In this document: in pieces, positions 1-11,519 of the stretch
Numbering within the stretch: position 1 is the first letter of the stretch
Layout: the number at the start of each line of letters is the position of its first letter
From: Alligator mississippiensis
Lineage: Eukaryota; Chordata; Crocodylia; Alligatoridae
Assembly: GCF_030867095.1 (NCBI RefSeq)
Contig: NC_081828.1
Span: forward strand, 219,821,978 to 219,885,977
DNA length: 64,000 bases
Direction of reading: 5' to 3'
Notes under the pieces: generated by a model
Databases searched by the model: none
Seen by the model: the letters and a program-made list of their open reading frames with translations, nothing else
What the model was told of the DNA's origin: nothing
Program-made: the position numbers and the translations under genes

Positions 1-119
1 TGATCTAGGGCAGGGGAGCCGGACACCACCTGGGCTGGGTGCCCCTGCCCCTGCCTTGGGAAATGCAGGCCCCAATCAGGCAGGACATGCGCGGGGTGGC
101 AAGAAGAGGGACAACAGCT

Positions 120-800
120 TTTCTCTCTCTGCAGAGAGCAGGATGAAGTTGCAGCAGAGCTGGTTTAGATCTCGGGAAACACGTCTGCACTGCGGAGCAG
201 GGAGGCCGTGGGAGATGCCAGGGAAGGGGGAACCCTCCATCCCTGGAGGTGTCAAGGAGAGGTCGGGCTGCCACTGGTCGGGGATGATCTAGGTGCAGCG
301 ACGCCTGTTTTACCTGGGGGATTTCACAAGCTGCTAGGCCCCTTTTCTGCTCCATGTGTCAGGGGGGTTTTAAGCCTCCCCCCGAGGAGCTGGTGCTGCT
401 GCAGCCCAGGCTGAGGATGGGGACCGGGCTGCACCAATGCTCCTGCTGGCACCAACCCCGCGGGGTCCTGGCTGGAGGGTCTTGGCCCTGCGCTCACACT
501 GCACTGGGGCAGGAAGGGATTCCCCCTGCTCAGACTGGTCCGTACAGGGGGCTTTGCCTTCCCCTGTAGTGCATGCTGTGGCCTGAGCCTGAGGTCTCTA
601 GTGTGTATATTAGCAGGCTCTGCAGCAGCCGGACATTGACAGCCACGGCCCCCCGCTTTCCTGGGGGCCGAGGCGGGGGCGATGCCTGGGGCTGCATCTG
701 GGTGACTCGTTGTGTCGAACACGGGGTTTGTCTGGGCTGATCTGGATGGGGCTGATCCTGCTTCAGGTCAGGCTGCACCGGGATGTGACCCTGCAGCTCC
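120..800 (+). mobile_element. CR1-type 3' tail
   Basis: Plus-strand tail of a CR1 family: GGGGATGATCTAGG near 285, then a 430-bp segment (CATGTGTCAGGGGGGTTTTAA onward), then CTGATCCTGCTTCAGG. The same block recurs at 4.2-4.8, 22.3-23.0 and 41.56-41.83 kb, which marks it as interspersed. Several unrelated reading frames overlie it; none looks like a host gene. Confidence 0.6.
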
Positions 801-2900
801 CTGCCAGCCCCACAGCTCTGGGACTCGACGGCTCTCAGCCCAGACCCCTGCAGCAGGGACCACGACGCTGCAGGTGTGCAGCCCCTCGCTGCTCCCCTTG
901 CACCCTGGGCAGCAATCACCCCTCCCTCCACCCCCCAATGACAGCAGGCACCCCCAAGACACCCCTGTGGGAAGCTCACAGCCGACACACCGCCAATGCC
1001 CATCAGCCCTGCAGGCAGCCCAGCCCCAGGCGAGGGCCCAGAGCCATCCCCAGACCAGGCGGCGAGAGTCGCTTAGCAACACTTTGCTCCGGCGCTCGTT
1101 GCATCTGTTAATTAATATTAGGCTGGCGCCACTGCATGGGGGGGGAGGGGAACCAACGGCCATGGACACCAGCTGCAATGAAATGGTTGCTCCCAGCACT
1201 GCAACAGTGACCAAGAGGCAATGGCCCCGAGTCCCTGGGAGCTGCCCTGGCGCTGGGTCTGCGCTCCCGTCCCCACCCCAGGAAAGAAAGTCCAGCTGGA
1301 GACAAGGAAAGGAGGGATCCCAGCAGCTGCCACACATCCCGCACGTGTCTGTCCCCTGCCTGGCCTGGTCTCACCTGAGCCACCCAGGGCTGCCAGCCTT
1401 ATACCTGTCCCAGGGGTCACGGGCTCAAAATTGCAAGGGCCGAAGCACAGGAGAGGGGGCACTGCAGGCCGAGGGGTTCCCACCTGCCCCACTTTTGGGA
1501 TCAGGCTGTTGCCAGCCCAGCAAGGTCCCTCCATCTTCAGGCAGGTCCCTCCATCTCCCCTCAGTGCAGCACCAGCCACGCAAACCCTGGAGCCACATGG
1601 CATCCTGGTGCCCGCCAGCCCACGGGGAGGTACCGCCAGGCCACAAAGTGGCCCCAAGACCCCTGTTAGCAGGACCCCAAGGCTGAAGGAGGGGCTTAGA
1701 CAGTCCCGAGCTGCAGGGAGGGCAGGGAAGGCCCATGGCTTCGACAGGCCTGGGCTCAGAGTTTCAGCAGGCCTTGCCTGCCCACCCCAAGGCACCAGCT
1801 GAGCCCCTGTTCGGCAGCCGGGGAGTGCCCCCGCCTCCCAGGGGAGAGCTGACTGCCCCCGCGTCCAGCACCACAGGTCCCAAGCTGCAACCCCCCAGCC
1901 CCCAGCTCAGCTCCATCTCCTCCAGCACCTGCCCCAGCGCAGCGGGAGCTCATCCATTGCCTCTTTGCAATTAGCACCGGCATGCATCAATGCAAGCCCG
2001 AACCCCAGGGGCCTGCACTCCAGCGGCTGGAGAGAAGCCCACCAAGGGCACTGCTGCCGTGGTCCTTGCAAGGCGCCCACTGCCCTCTGATCATCCCCTG
2101 CCCTGGGCACAAGGACACCCCAAGCAGACTGGGACCTGGCCACAAATGTGTCCTGTTACTTCACCACTATGTTTGCAGCGCCGGGTGCAAGGCGCTGCAT
2201 GGGCAAGAAGGGAGGGCCTGCCCCAAACAGCTCATCGCCCAGCCCCACGTACAGACGGCGCCCCACTGACACCAACCGGCTGCACGGGCAGGGCCCCGCG
2301 AGACAGACCAAAGGGAGCGGGAGGACAAGGCCGAGGGAGCAGCAGCACGCGAGTGCTCTGGCACAGGGCAGCAATTTCGGGCCTTGCTGAAAGAGCAGAG
2401 AAACCCCAGCGCAGGACATGTCCCGGATGGCTGCAAAATTAATGCTTTTCATGAGAGCATCCAGGGCTGTGTCCTGACAGCCCCGGACCCATGGGGAGGG
2501 ATGCCCGGGAGGGTCTCATCACACTGGGCACGTCCTGTTTGCAAGCTCTTCCTCCAAAACAACAGCTCTCAACCTCTGTAGACCCCCTCGATAGCCTGCA
2601 GGCCCCTTGGGAGATGCCCGCTCTTAGCTCTCCCTGGTTTTTTGACTGCAGAAAAATCCTAGCGCCGTTTTTAGGGGCTCAGGCAGCCCCCAACAGCACG
2701 GGGGTTAGCCCCGCGGGTTCGTGTTTGAAATCTCTAGGTTTGTCTTGCGACTGCACACCTAGCAGTGCGGCCCTGCACCCTCGAGGCACCCCGGGGGGCG
2801 CAGCCCCTGGGTGAGAGTCACCGCTGCGACGCTGGAGGCCAGATCCCGGCTAGGCTCGAGGCCCTATCTCAGACAACGCCAGCTCCCAGCTCTCGCTCCT
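800..2900. other. GC-rich DNA without assigned gene
   Basis: Several overlapping frames up to 324 codons occur (for example 712-1686), but they are Pro/Ser/Arg-rich, overlap on both strands and show no motif. I see no supported gene. Confidence 0.5.
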
Positions 2901-3299
2901 TGTCGGGCTGTGGGAAAACTGCAGAACCGTTCACGCGCCCGGACAGCCGCGGCCGCGGGGCGAGCGGGTTCGACCCCCGGGCTGATCTTGTGAATCGTGT
3001 GCAGGCCTCTGCCTGCCTCACCAAAAGCAGCTCGCGGCACCCCTGGGCGTGCGGCACCCCGGCTGGGGCGGCCTGGCCCAGCACCGCAGCTCTTGGCTCT
3101 GAAGGGGACGGATCCGACCCCGCTTCTGCGTCCTGCCGGCTCTGCCCCGGTCCGGCCCTGCCCTGCCCCGCCTCGGAGCCCAGCGCGCCCGTCCCGTCCC
3201 GTCCCGTCCCGACCCGGCTCGGCCACGACCCCGCCGCGGCATCTCCCGCGGGGCGGGCGCGGAGCCGGTGCGGTGCGGGGCGACTCCGGATCGACTCAC

Positions 3300-3392
3300 C
3301 GCGTCCACACGGCGCTGCCGGGCGATGGCCGCCGCTCGCAGGAACTTGTGTGCGGGCACAAAGGAGCGCCCGGGCGGCGGCGGCAGCAGCAT
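3300..3392 (-). CDS. Orphan first coding exon, gene unidentified
   Basis: An ATG at 3392 opens 31 codons (start MLLPPPPGRSFVPAHKF, end RQRRVDA) that run into a consensus donor, GTGAGT at 3299-3294, in phase 0. It sits in a CpG island and its start codon lies inside a ZNF143-type promoter motif, as expected of a housekeeping-type first exon. The peptide is basic with a proline-rich start and could be the beginning of an imported or nuclear protein, but I do not recognise the family. Partner exons would lie below 3.3 kb or left of the window; I could not find any with confidence. It may also be chance coding in GC-rich promoter DNA. Confidence 0.35.
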
Positions 3393-3409
3393 GCCGGGAG
3401 CTGTAGTCC
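3389..3409 (-). promoter_or_regulatory. ZNF143/THAP11-type promoter motif
   Basis: GCATGCCGGGAGCTGTAGT, one of three CpG-island copies of this motif class in the window. The ATG of the orphan first exon lies inside the motif. Confidence 0.6.
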
Positions 3410-4219
3410 GGCCCCGGGCGCCGAGCCCCGCGCACCGCACGGCACGGCACGGCACGGCGCGGCGGCGTGGGAAACGGGTCACCTGCAAGGCCAGGAAACC
3501 CGCCCCGCCCTCTGCTCCGCACCCGCGGGCAGCGCCGAGCCTCCGCCGCCGGCCCGGCTTTGCGGGGACCCCCGGGCACCCCGCGTGTGCAGCGGGGCTC
3601 GGGCCGCCGGCCGCACAGGGGCACGAGGGGCCGTGGCCGGGGCAAAGGGCGAGCGCTCCTGGGCGCTGGGGTGCCAGGCCGCGGTTGCCCACCAGACCCG
3701 GGTCACGTCCCCACCGCCTCGCTGCGACCAGTGTCTAAGCTGGGGGCAGCCGTTGCTGCGCCCCGAGCGGGCGCCCACCCCCTTCGTTGGCCGGACTGGA
3801 CCGTGGCACGATTCGTGCCCGGAGCTCACTGTGCCCCGGGCGTGAGCGGAGCGCGCGGGCTCCAGGCCACGTTGCGCGCGACGTGCAGCAGCAAGAGAGC
3901 GAGGCCTGGAGGCCGGGGTGGGGGGATGAGTGAGCAGGAGAGCCGGGCGTGTGGCTACTCGCCTGCATGCAGCGCCCGCAGCGAGGGCTGCGTGGGTGAG
4001 CACTGGGGTGCTGCAGGCAGCCGCGGAGGCCGGGCAACGGTCTAGCTACGGGCACGGAAACAGGACGGAGCTGCACGGAGAGCACCAGAGACTGCGACGC
4101 CCTGGGTAGGCGAGGGCCCTGCTCGCCCCTCCATCCTGCCCCCTCGCCCGCTCTCTCCTTCCCCCTCCTCCCTCTGCTCTGCTTTGCCTTCTGCTGGGTG
4201 CTAAGTCTCACCTGGGGCT

Positions 4220-4825
4220 AACACAGCCCGAGAGCTGCGGGGCTGGCAAGGAGCACGTGCAGTCCAACCCAGCCTGAGGCAGGATCAGCCCTGTGCAAAT
4301 CGGCCCAGACAAACCCTGTATCCAGCCTCCTAGTAAAACTGCCGTCAACCCTGACACGGGCCCAGGCCTCACACCTGGACCTGCCACAGGGAAAGCAGGG
4401 AGGCTGCAACGTCCTGCTTCTATAAAGTATGTTAATAGATGCTCCAGAGAGTCCAGGCCATGGCCATGCCCCCGCTGCAGGGGAAGGCAAACCCCCCAGT
4501 CCAGACCAGAAATCCCTTCCTGCCCCAGTGCAGCGTCCGGCTGAGCCTAAGTGAAAGGACACGACAGGTCCACACAGCGGGGTTTTGCCTCAGCCTAGTG
4601 TCTCTGCAGCGTCCATGCCCCCTGCCCGCAGCAGGACACTGGCAACCATGGACCTGCTTTCCCGGGGCAAGGGTGGGTGCGATGCCTGGGGCTGTCAGGG
4701 GTGACTGTCGTGCTGCTTGGCGGTCGGAAACAGGGTTTGTCTGGGCTGGTTTGCACAGGGCTGATCCTGCTTCAGGCAGGGGCTGGACTGGATGCAACCG
4801 CTGGGGTCCCTGCTGCATATGAAAA
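4220..4825. mobile_element. Two head-to-head CR1-type tails
   Basis: The first half (about 4220-4560) is the minus-strand version of the tail at 120-800, containing CTGAGGCAGGATCAGCCCTG. The second half (about 4565-4825) is a plus-strand version containing CAGGGCTGATCCTGCTTCAGG. The pair forms an imperfect inverted repeat and directly abuts the left arm of the long inverted repeat. Confidence 0.6.
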
Positions 4826-6322
4826 CTCTGAAAGTTTGGACAGTGTGTCTTGCACAAAAATGCAAGACAATGGATGGGGCAAGACTGGATCAAGGTAACA
4901 AGACTGTCACAAAGAAAATCAAACTCCACAGTGGCTTGCACCCCATTAGACGTAAGAGAGTGGAGCGCTTGCGGTACCCAATACCAGACCCAGGCCATAA
5001 GACAATAACAGTCATGATAACAGTCCTCGATCTGCTACCACACCTGAGCCTAAAAAAATAAATGGTGGTTTAAAGTATTGGCAGGGACCTAATACATAAT
5101 GGAACAAGACTCGGAGAGCAAGCCAAAAAGCCAAGTGGCCTGGGGAGAAACCTACAACCTACATCTACATCTCAACTGAGATAAGTGTCACTAAAGAAAA
5201 CAAAAGAACTAAAATATCCATGTCAAAGGAAAGCCTGTAAGAGACAAGAACAAGCCAAGCTGCACTGAAAACATGACTGGAAATATATCCTGGGCAACAC
5301 ATTCCCCCTTGGATTAAGACCTATTTCCCAAAGCAAACGTTCAATATCTGTCTAAAGTTTTATGCTAAATCAGTCTATGTGACTGCATCTAACCTACCTC
5401 ACACCTGTTGTCTGATCCTCACTAGCTCATGTTTGTATTTATTAATTAAGGCATTTTTCTCCAAATAAGCAGTCAACTTCTAAATGTTTATTCTGCTAAT
5501 CCAGTGTATTCTCCTGAATCACACGTCTAGTGTATCCAATGGTCTCTGATCTTCACTATTTCCATGAGCCATTTGCAGCTATTTATTAGACTCCATTGTT
5601 AAAATAACTACTGAAAAATAGTACTCTGTGATCAACTCCCTCAAGGGATCTCATTCAATCCACACCCATCCTATTTGATTCCAAACTGATGAAAAGCTTG
5701 CACGCTTCACAAGCACACGACCAGGATACAATTGTAATATGCTCATTCTGGCCCGGCCTGCTTCTTTTGGACCTCAATTAACCAGCTCTCAAGGAGGAAG
5801 CTGTGAAGCTATACAATTAAAAGAGTATAAAAAGCAAGACAGAACTGGCAGCAAGGTGTGTGCCCTCCAGGGAAAACCCGAGAAGCCATCCTGCGCCACC
5901 CAGCCAAAAGTGCAGGCTCCGCGCTGCACAGCTGTACAAGAACGGCTCCCTGCCTGCCTTGGGTAAAGATCTCCGTGCAGCTAAGATAATACAAAGATGA
6001 ATAATAGCTCCTTTGATGTGGGGAAAGAGTCTTTTTCTGCCAGCTAGTTTTGTAACTTGTTGGTAGCTATTAAAGCAAGCCTTTCTGCTAGTCATCAACC
6101 GAGCGTTGTGTCAATTCATAAAGCACTAGGTTAAAAATCCGGTTTCTAAGTGCAAGAAGCCCCACTTCTCTCTCATTTCAACCGCGGTTGACACCGGCAG
6201 TGATGCCCGGGAGGCCTCAGAGGAGCACAGCCTGCAGGTCTGGGCTCCGCGTTTGAAGGAGGATGTGCAGGGGCTGGAGAGGGCCCAGAGGCAGGCAACA
6301 ACAGCAACCAAGGGGTGGAAGG
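4820..6322 (+). repeat. Left arm of long inverted repeat
   Basis: This 1.5-kb block matches the reverse complement of 27897-29545. The inner part (about 5535-6322) is nearly identical, while the outer part (4820-5400) is visibly more diverged. It holds an LTR-like block (5733-6118) and ends inward in a CR1-like stub (CAGGGGCTGGAGAGGGCCC). The inner edge is sharp: after AACCAAGGGGTGGAA the two arms differ. Confidence 0.85.
5733..6118 (+). mobile_element. Solo-LTR-like fossil
   Basis: A 386-bp block beginning TG and ending CA, with a TATAAAAA element near 5826 and an ATTAAA polyadenylation-like element near 6068, as expected of an endogenous retrovirus LTR. Similarity between the arms continues past both ends, so it was copied as part of the larger arm. 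No internal retroviral coding region lies next to it. The family was not identified. Confidence 0.45.
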
Positions 6323-6334
6323 CACACGGGCAAG

Positions 6335-7430
6335 GAGAGGCTGAGCCAGGCGTGCCTATCTTGGAGATGAAGGGGGACCAGACAGCGGCCTTCGGGGGTC
6401 CGAGAGGCTGCCGTAAAGAGGGAAGATGCCTGTTCTGTCCCCTGCAGAGGCAGGAAGTGGAGCGAGTTCACTCCACCACAAAGCCGGTTTAGATGAGATC
6501 TCGGCTGCCTGCCCGGCCCCTTGGCACTCAGCACAACCGTTGCAGGGTCTGTTTAGCCGGGGCTCCACCTGCACGTTTTGCAGCTGCGAGGAAGGGCACG
6601 TTGGGCCCCAGAGCCTGTCTGAGCCCCATGCCAGCTACGCAGCTGGCCCCATACAGGATACCACCGAGCGAGCTGTGCCTGGTGCACTGGGCCCTTTCAG
6701 CCCAGCTTTCCTAGGGCTCCATCCTTCTCTGCCCCCAGGGCTGTGCTGCACCCTTCCTGCGCACAGCAGGCTGCCCCCCACTTCCAACCCCTGTCACCAT
6801 CTCCCCACTAGCCACGTCCTGACCCACATTGCCGCCCTACTAATGCCCCCTTCTTCAGCTCAGCCAAGAATTTCTCACTGAGGTCTGGGGAGAGAAGATG
6901 GAGCAGGCTGGCCTGTCCCCTTACAAGGGGGTAGCCAGCCCTGCTGTGTAGCTGCAGTTTCCCCCTCCCAGAGAGTAGCAGGAGTGGGGAGGAAGATGGA
7001 AGAGGGCATAGGGGGCCCTGCCCTGGCTCCAGTCTTGTCCTCACCCCATCACCCACCGTCTTTGCATCTCTCTCCCCGCACCCACTGCCCCACCCAGACC
7101 CGGGCGCTGGGCTGCAACTTCAGGGACTTCTCTGTGCATTGCTCTGACAGGGGCAGAGAGGGGCTGCTAGGAAGCTGTGGGGCCCGAAGGTGCAGGCCGC
7201 AGCAGGTGCAGCGAGTGGTCATTCCCGGGACAGGGACCAGGGCCCCATAGCAGCACTTACCGCACGTGGTGCTCAGGCTCCCAGCGGGCACGGTCCTGGC
7301 CCTGCCACGTTGCATGGGCTGCATACTGCCAGCAAAGCTCTTCTGATGGCAGCGTGGGCCTCTGCGGTCACTGGCTGTGGCTGGGCTGGTTGCCCACAGG
7401 CCTTATCTACATCCCCAGGGTCCCCAGGGC
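6335..7430. other. No assigned feature
   Basis: Unique-looking, GC-rich DNA just inside the left inverted-repeat arm. No convincing exon. Confidence 0.4.
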
Positions 7431-7431
7431 A

Positions 7432-7515
7432 GCAAGAATAGGCATAGGCATAGATATAGACATAGTCATAGGTATAAGTAGATATAGATATAGGTGATAA
7501 AGACAGACACAGATA
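7432..7515. repeat. Degenerate (ATAGnn) simple repeat
   Basis: Runs of ATAGGC, ATAGAT and ATAGAC hexamers form an imperfect microsatellite, directly followed by a CR1 fragment. Confidence 0.8.
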
Positions 7516-7900
7516 CAAGAACTAGAGAAGGTGCAGAGAAGGGCAACAAGGATGATGAATGCTATGGAGGGGTTTCCCTGTGAGGAGAGACTGAAGAAGC
7601 CAGGCCTGGCCAGGTTGGAAAAGAGGCACTCGAGAGGGAACAGGAGAAGGATTTACAACATGGAGAAGAGAAAATCCACAGGGATGTATTACTGTCTCAC
7701 CAGACAAAAGCGAGGGGTCACAGCATGAAACAAGGACAGCAGGGTGAAAGTTTAAAACATGAGGAAGTTCTTTGTCACTCAGCGGGTCATTAAATGTGGA
7801 GCTCGTTGCCACCTGGCGTGGTGGAAACTGAGCGTTCAGACAGATTCACCGAGGGATTGGACACCTGCTGGGAGGAAAGGGACAACAAGAGCTTCCCCTG
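7515..7900 (+). mobile_element. CR1 fragment, ORF2 end and 3' region
   Basis: Plus-strand CR1: LEKVQRRATRMMNAMEGFP-like translation from about 7520, then the GGAGCTCGTTGCCACC region near 7800. Old and frame-broken. Confidence 0.65.
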
Positions 7901-8430
7901 ATTTGCAAATGAGACTCGTCAGTACGACCCAGGCTGCTGTTGGCTGTTTTGCAGCAAGAGCACAGTGCTGGCTCATTTCCACTGTGACCCCCGGTCCTTC
8001 TCTGCTGTCCTGCAGCACAGCCAGCCATTCCCCAGGCTCTGTCTGTGCTACAGTTATTCCATCCCAAGGGCAGGACTTTGCACTGGTCCTTGTTGCATCT
8101 CATCTGGGTGGCTGGGGACCATTTCTCCAGTCTACCCAGATCATCCTGGATCCCAGGCCTGCTCTCCATCCAGTGTGTCTGCCACTCCACTCAACTTGGT
8201 GCCATCCACACATTGCCTGAGCGTGCATTCAATCCCATTCACCAAATCATTAATGCTGTTGAACGGTACCAGCCACAGGACAGAACCCTGCCCCCCCATG
8301 CCATACCTCCTCCCAGCTGGACACTGCAGACTCCTCATCAAGCAGAACCATCCAACCAGCTGTGTATCCACCTCACTGCACGTCCATCTACTCTGCTCCC
8401 TGCTGCCAGGCTTGTTCCAGCTTTGCATCT
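7900..8430 (-). mobile_element. CR1 fragment, reverse transcriptase region
   Basis: Minus-strand translation gives GSVLWLVPFNSINDLVNGI and a DGTKLSGVADTLDG block, equivalent to the conserved GSVLGP..LFN and FADDTKL motifs of CR1, with the catalytic FADD spoiled. An old copy, adjacent in opposite orientation to the previous fragment. Confidence 0.65.
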
Positions 8431-9130
8431 GGCTCCCATGAGATGCCTGAACCGTCTTGGGAGTGGGGGCTGCAAAACATCCCATCCTTGGGCAGGGGCC
8501 GTGACATGCCCTGCAGCCCGGCTACAGCAAGAAGGAGTTGGGTGTCCCTGCCAGCCGGCTGCTGGAGACCTGGCAGGGTAAACCATGCAGGCCATGGATG
8601 GCCCTGACCCCTCCATGTGCTGGCTGTGCAGCTGCCAGCCCCCCTCTGCCGCCCCACGCGCTCGATCAAGCCCTGCCGAGATGCTCATGCCCTCAGCCTG
8701 CAGATGCAGCAGCCTGGGCTGTGCACCCAGCAGAGGCCTGGGGGACTCCCATCCCTGGACCAGCACCAGAGACGTCCATTTTAGTTCACCATCAATTTCT
8801 AGCAGCCGTGGTAATGACACAAAAGGGAGAGAGAGGGCAGGCCCAGCTCCTGGCCCTGGCTTCTTATGCCCCAACACACCCGGGGCTTGCAAACAGGCAG
8901 GCAGCTCCGAAGCAGCAAGGCAAGAGGCAGCACACAGCACAGCCCGACGCCGCAAGCAGGGATGCAGGCATCACCAAGGCTGGGCTGCTTTGTCGGCACT
9001 GCGCCATTGCTCCTTGTACGACTGGATGGGGCTGTCGCTAGCAGCGCCTGCCCCTTTCGGGTCCCTTGACATGTGCAGTGGGAAGTGCCGTGGCTCTGGG
9101 ATGTGGGCAAGGCAAGGGGCACAGTTTTAT
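8430..9130. other. No assigned feature; 3' side of KRAB-HARBI gene
   Basis: Lies beyond the candidate polyadenylation site of the HARBI gene. Frames over 150 codons exist on both strands without domains. Confidence 0.4.
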
Positions 9131-9143
9131 GCAAAAAAAGGTT

Positions 9144-9149
9144 TTTAAT
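9144..9149 (-). terminator. Polyadenylation signal candidate (ATTAAA)
   Basis: ATTAAA on the minus strand about 285 bp past the KRAB-HARBI stop codon (9433), the nearest plausible signal. Confidence 0.45.
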
Positions 9150-9432
9150 AAAGTATCAAAAAGCACAGAGCAGTCTGAGAATTAAATTACCCAGGCCCCC
9201 GGGAGCTGAGATGGACAGGTGCAGACGCCACAGCATGCACACAGAAGGCCAAGGAAGGCCTCGTCTTGATGCAGGCCAGCGGGTGAGCCAGGTTATGGTG
9301 TCCCCCAGGATGCCCAGCACTGCCCCGCCGCCCTGGCACTCTAGTCTATCCAAACTACACACTGTACAGAGGGGCCGAGGGAACGAACGCCACCAGCCTC
9401 CCCGCGGGAATTGTGCTCACCTTTGCAATCCA

Positions 9433-11519
9433 CTACTCGCTCACGCCACCCTGCGTGGCCAGCATGTGGCTGCAGATGGCATCCCGGATAGCCCGGGCTT
9501 CACGGGAGCTGGAGCCCACGTTGATGGGCGCGCTCTCTGGCTGGGGGAATCGGCTCAGCGTGCCCTGGCTGTCCTGGCTCCAGCGCAGACAGAAGCCCTC
9601 GCCCTTGGTCTCGCAGACATTGTGCAAGGCGCAGCAGGCCACGGTCATGCGCACGGCATTGGCCACACTGGCGTCCAGGCGGTTCTGCAGGCAGCGCCAC
9701 CGGGCCTTGAGCCGGCCGAAGGCACGCTCTGCCACCAGCCGGCAGCCATCCAGCACCTCATTGAAGTGCCTCTTCCCGGGGTCCAGGGGCTCGGGGTACG
9801 GAGTCATGAGCCAGGGCAGGAGGGGGTAGGCGGGGTCCCCCACCACCACAGTGGGCACCGGCACCCCATTGCCCATCACCACCTCACACCGTGGGAAGAG
9901 GGTCCCTGCCTGCCCCAGCAGGTAGACACCCGAGCGTCGGAGGACCATGGCATCGTGCACGCTGCCGGCACTGCCCACATTGGTGTTCATGAACCGGCCC
10001 CGGTGGTCCACCAAGGCCTGCAGAACCAGGGAATAGTAGCCCTTGCCGTTGGCATACTCGCCGGCCCCGCGTGGCGGGCAGGCAATGGGCACGTGCGTGG
10101 CATCCAGAGCCCCCGCGCAGCTGGGGAAGCCCAACCTGTGGAAAGCGGCGATGACGTCGGGCACATGCCGGATGGCGACGGCCCGCGGATACACCACCCT
10201 GAGGATAGCGTTGCACACCTCCATCACCACCAGCCCCACCGTGGACTTGCCCACGCCAAACTGGGCGCCCACGGAGCGGTAGCAGTCCGTGGTGGCCAGC
10301 TTCCAGAGCGCCACGGCCACCCGCTTCTGCACAGGGATGGGGTCCCTGAACTGCGTGCTCTGGCGCTGCAAGGCTGGGGCCAGCTCCTCGCACAGCTCCA
10401 CAAAGGTCTGCTTCCTCATGCGGAAGCTCTGCAGCCACTGCTGGTCGTCCCACGTCTGCAGCACCGCGTAGTCCCACCAGGCCGAGTCGGTGCCCTTGCT
10501 CCAGAAGCGCCGGTCCACGCAGGGCGACTGGGCCGCGATGGCCACGTGCATCATGTCTGTCCAGTCCTCCATGAGCGTGTCGTCCTCGTCCTCCAGGTTC
10601 AGCGCCCGCCCGCACTTCAGCAGCGCCCGGAAGGCCAGGAAGCGCCGCTTGGCGCGCCGGTTCCAAGCCAGGAGCAGGTGGCTGGCGACCAGGAGCAGCT
10701 CGGCGACCGTGTCCGGCACAGGCTGCGCGCAGCATGGAAGAGCTGGCAGAAGCACACGGGTCTCAGGGGTGCCCATTGCCGGGGGTGGGGAGGGGGCCCA
10801 TAGGCTCTACACCCGTCCCTGGAACAGCCTGCGAGACACCCCACGGCTAGGTCCACAACGCCGGGCTCTCCCGGGCCCTGTGCCGGGGGCTTCTGGGGAC
10901 CCTGCACGTACCCGGCAGGTGACGTCCCAGCCTGCTCCGTCCCGGGAGGCGGCTAGTGCAGGCCGCTGGCCTGAGGCACTTACCTGTGCAGGGGACATCC
11001 AGGACGCCCCCGTCGCTATCGTCCCAGGGCTCCAGGATGGGCGAGTCCCTCTCTCGCTCCGGTTTCAACGCCGGCTCCGGTTTGGGGTCAGCGAAGCCAG
11101 CTCCTGGCAGCAAGCAGCAGCTCCCGTCACCGGGGTCCGCAGCGGCAGAGGCGAGGGCCGTGCCCCGCGCCGTCCCCCGCCCCGGCCACCCCTGCCCGGC
11201 CACCTGCTCACCCACGGAGGCCACCAGCTCGTAGTTCTCCCGCATGACGTCCCAGTACAGCTCCTTCTGCCACTCCCGCAGCTCGGCCCACTCCTCGGGG
11301 GAGAAGTAGACGGCCACGTCCTCGAAGGTGACGGGCACCTGCGGGGACCAGCGCCCGGCTCAGCGCCCCGCGCCGGGGACCCGCACCCCGCGCCCCGCGC
11401 CGCCCGCCAGGGGCGCCCCGGTGCGGCCGGGCCGCGGGGGGGCTGGGGGGACCCGCCGGCCCGTAACCCCTTCGCGCCCGGGCCGCCGCTCCCACCTGCG
11501 CGCCGCCGGCCCGCGGCAT
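9433..11519 (-). CDS. KRAB-HARBI1-type nuclease fusion gene (4 coding exons)
   Basis: Spliced model: exon 1 11519-11496 (eight codons), KRAB-A exon 11338-11212 (127 bp), linker exon 11103-10984 (120 bp), last exon 10742-9433. Each junction has AG/GT and phases 0-1-1, giving 526 aa. KRAB-A (about 9-50) carries [15 protein letters not shown]; the linker (51-90) is proline/acid rich and is a poor KRAB-B box. The last exon is Harbinger/HARBI1-type: a helix-turn-helix near residues 243-262, then the RNase-H-fold nuclease with D304 (GALDATH), D393 (GDPAYPL) and E429 ([10 protein letters not shown]). Thirty-five residues lie between the last two, the DD35E spacing of this family. Known: HARBI1 is a domesticated PIF/Harbinger nuclease and KRAB is a repressor-recruiting module. 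Inferred: a nuclear DNA-binding protein joining the two. The last exon could also be expressed alone from the ATG at 10776. The exon-4 acceptor has only a moderate pyrimidine tract. Confidence 0.8.

Larger units (their letters stand above)
2900..3900. promoter_or_regulatory. CpG island
   Basis: Dense CpG, including (CCCGT)n near 3190-3215 and (GGCAC)n near 3440. Surrounds the orphan first exon at 3392. Long frames on both strands here have no domain and reflect the base composition. Confidence 0.75.

Noticed and set aside
712-1686. 324-codon plus-strand frame
   Set aside because: Pro/Ser-rich, overlaps equally long frames on the other strand, has no motif, and begins inside a CR1-type tail.
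9433-10742. Intact Harbinger transposon
   Set aside because: No flanking terminal inverted repeats or partner Myb-like ORF were seen, and upstream KRAB exons join it in frame.
9073-10803. 576-codon plus-strand frame
   Set aside because: Antisense shadow of the HARBI1-type exon; its His-rich translation has no family resemblance.
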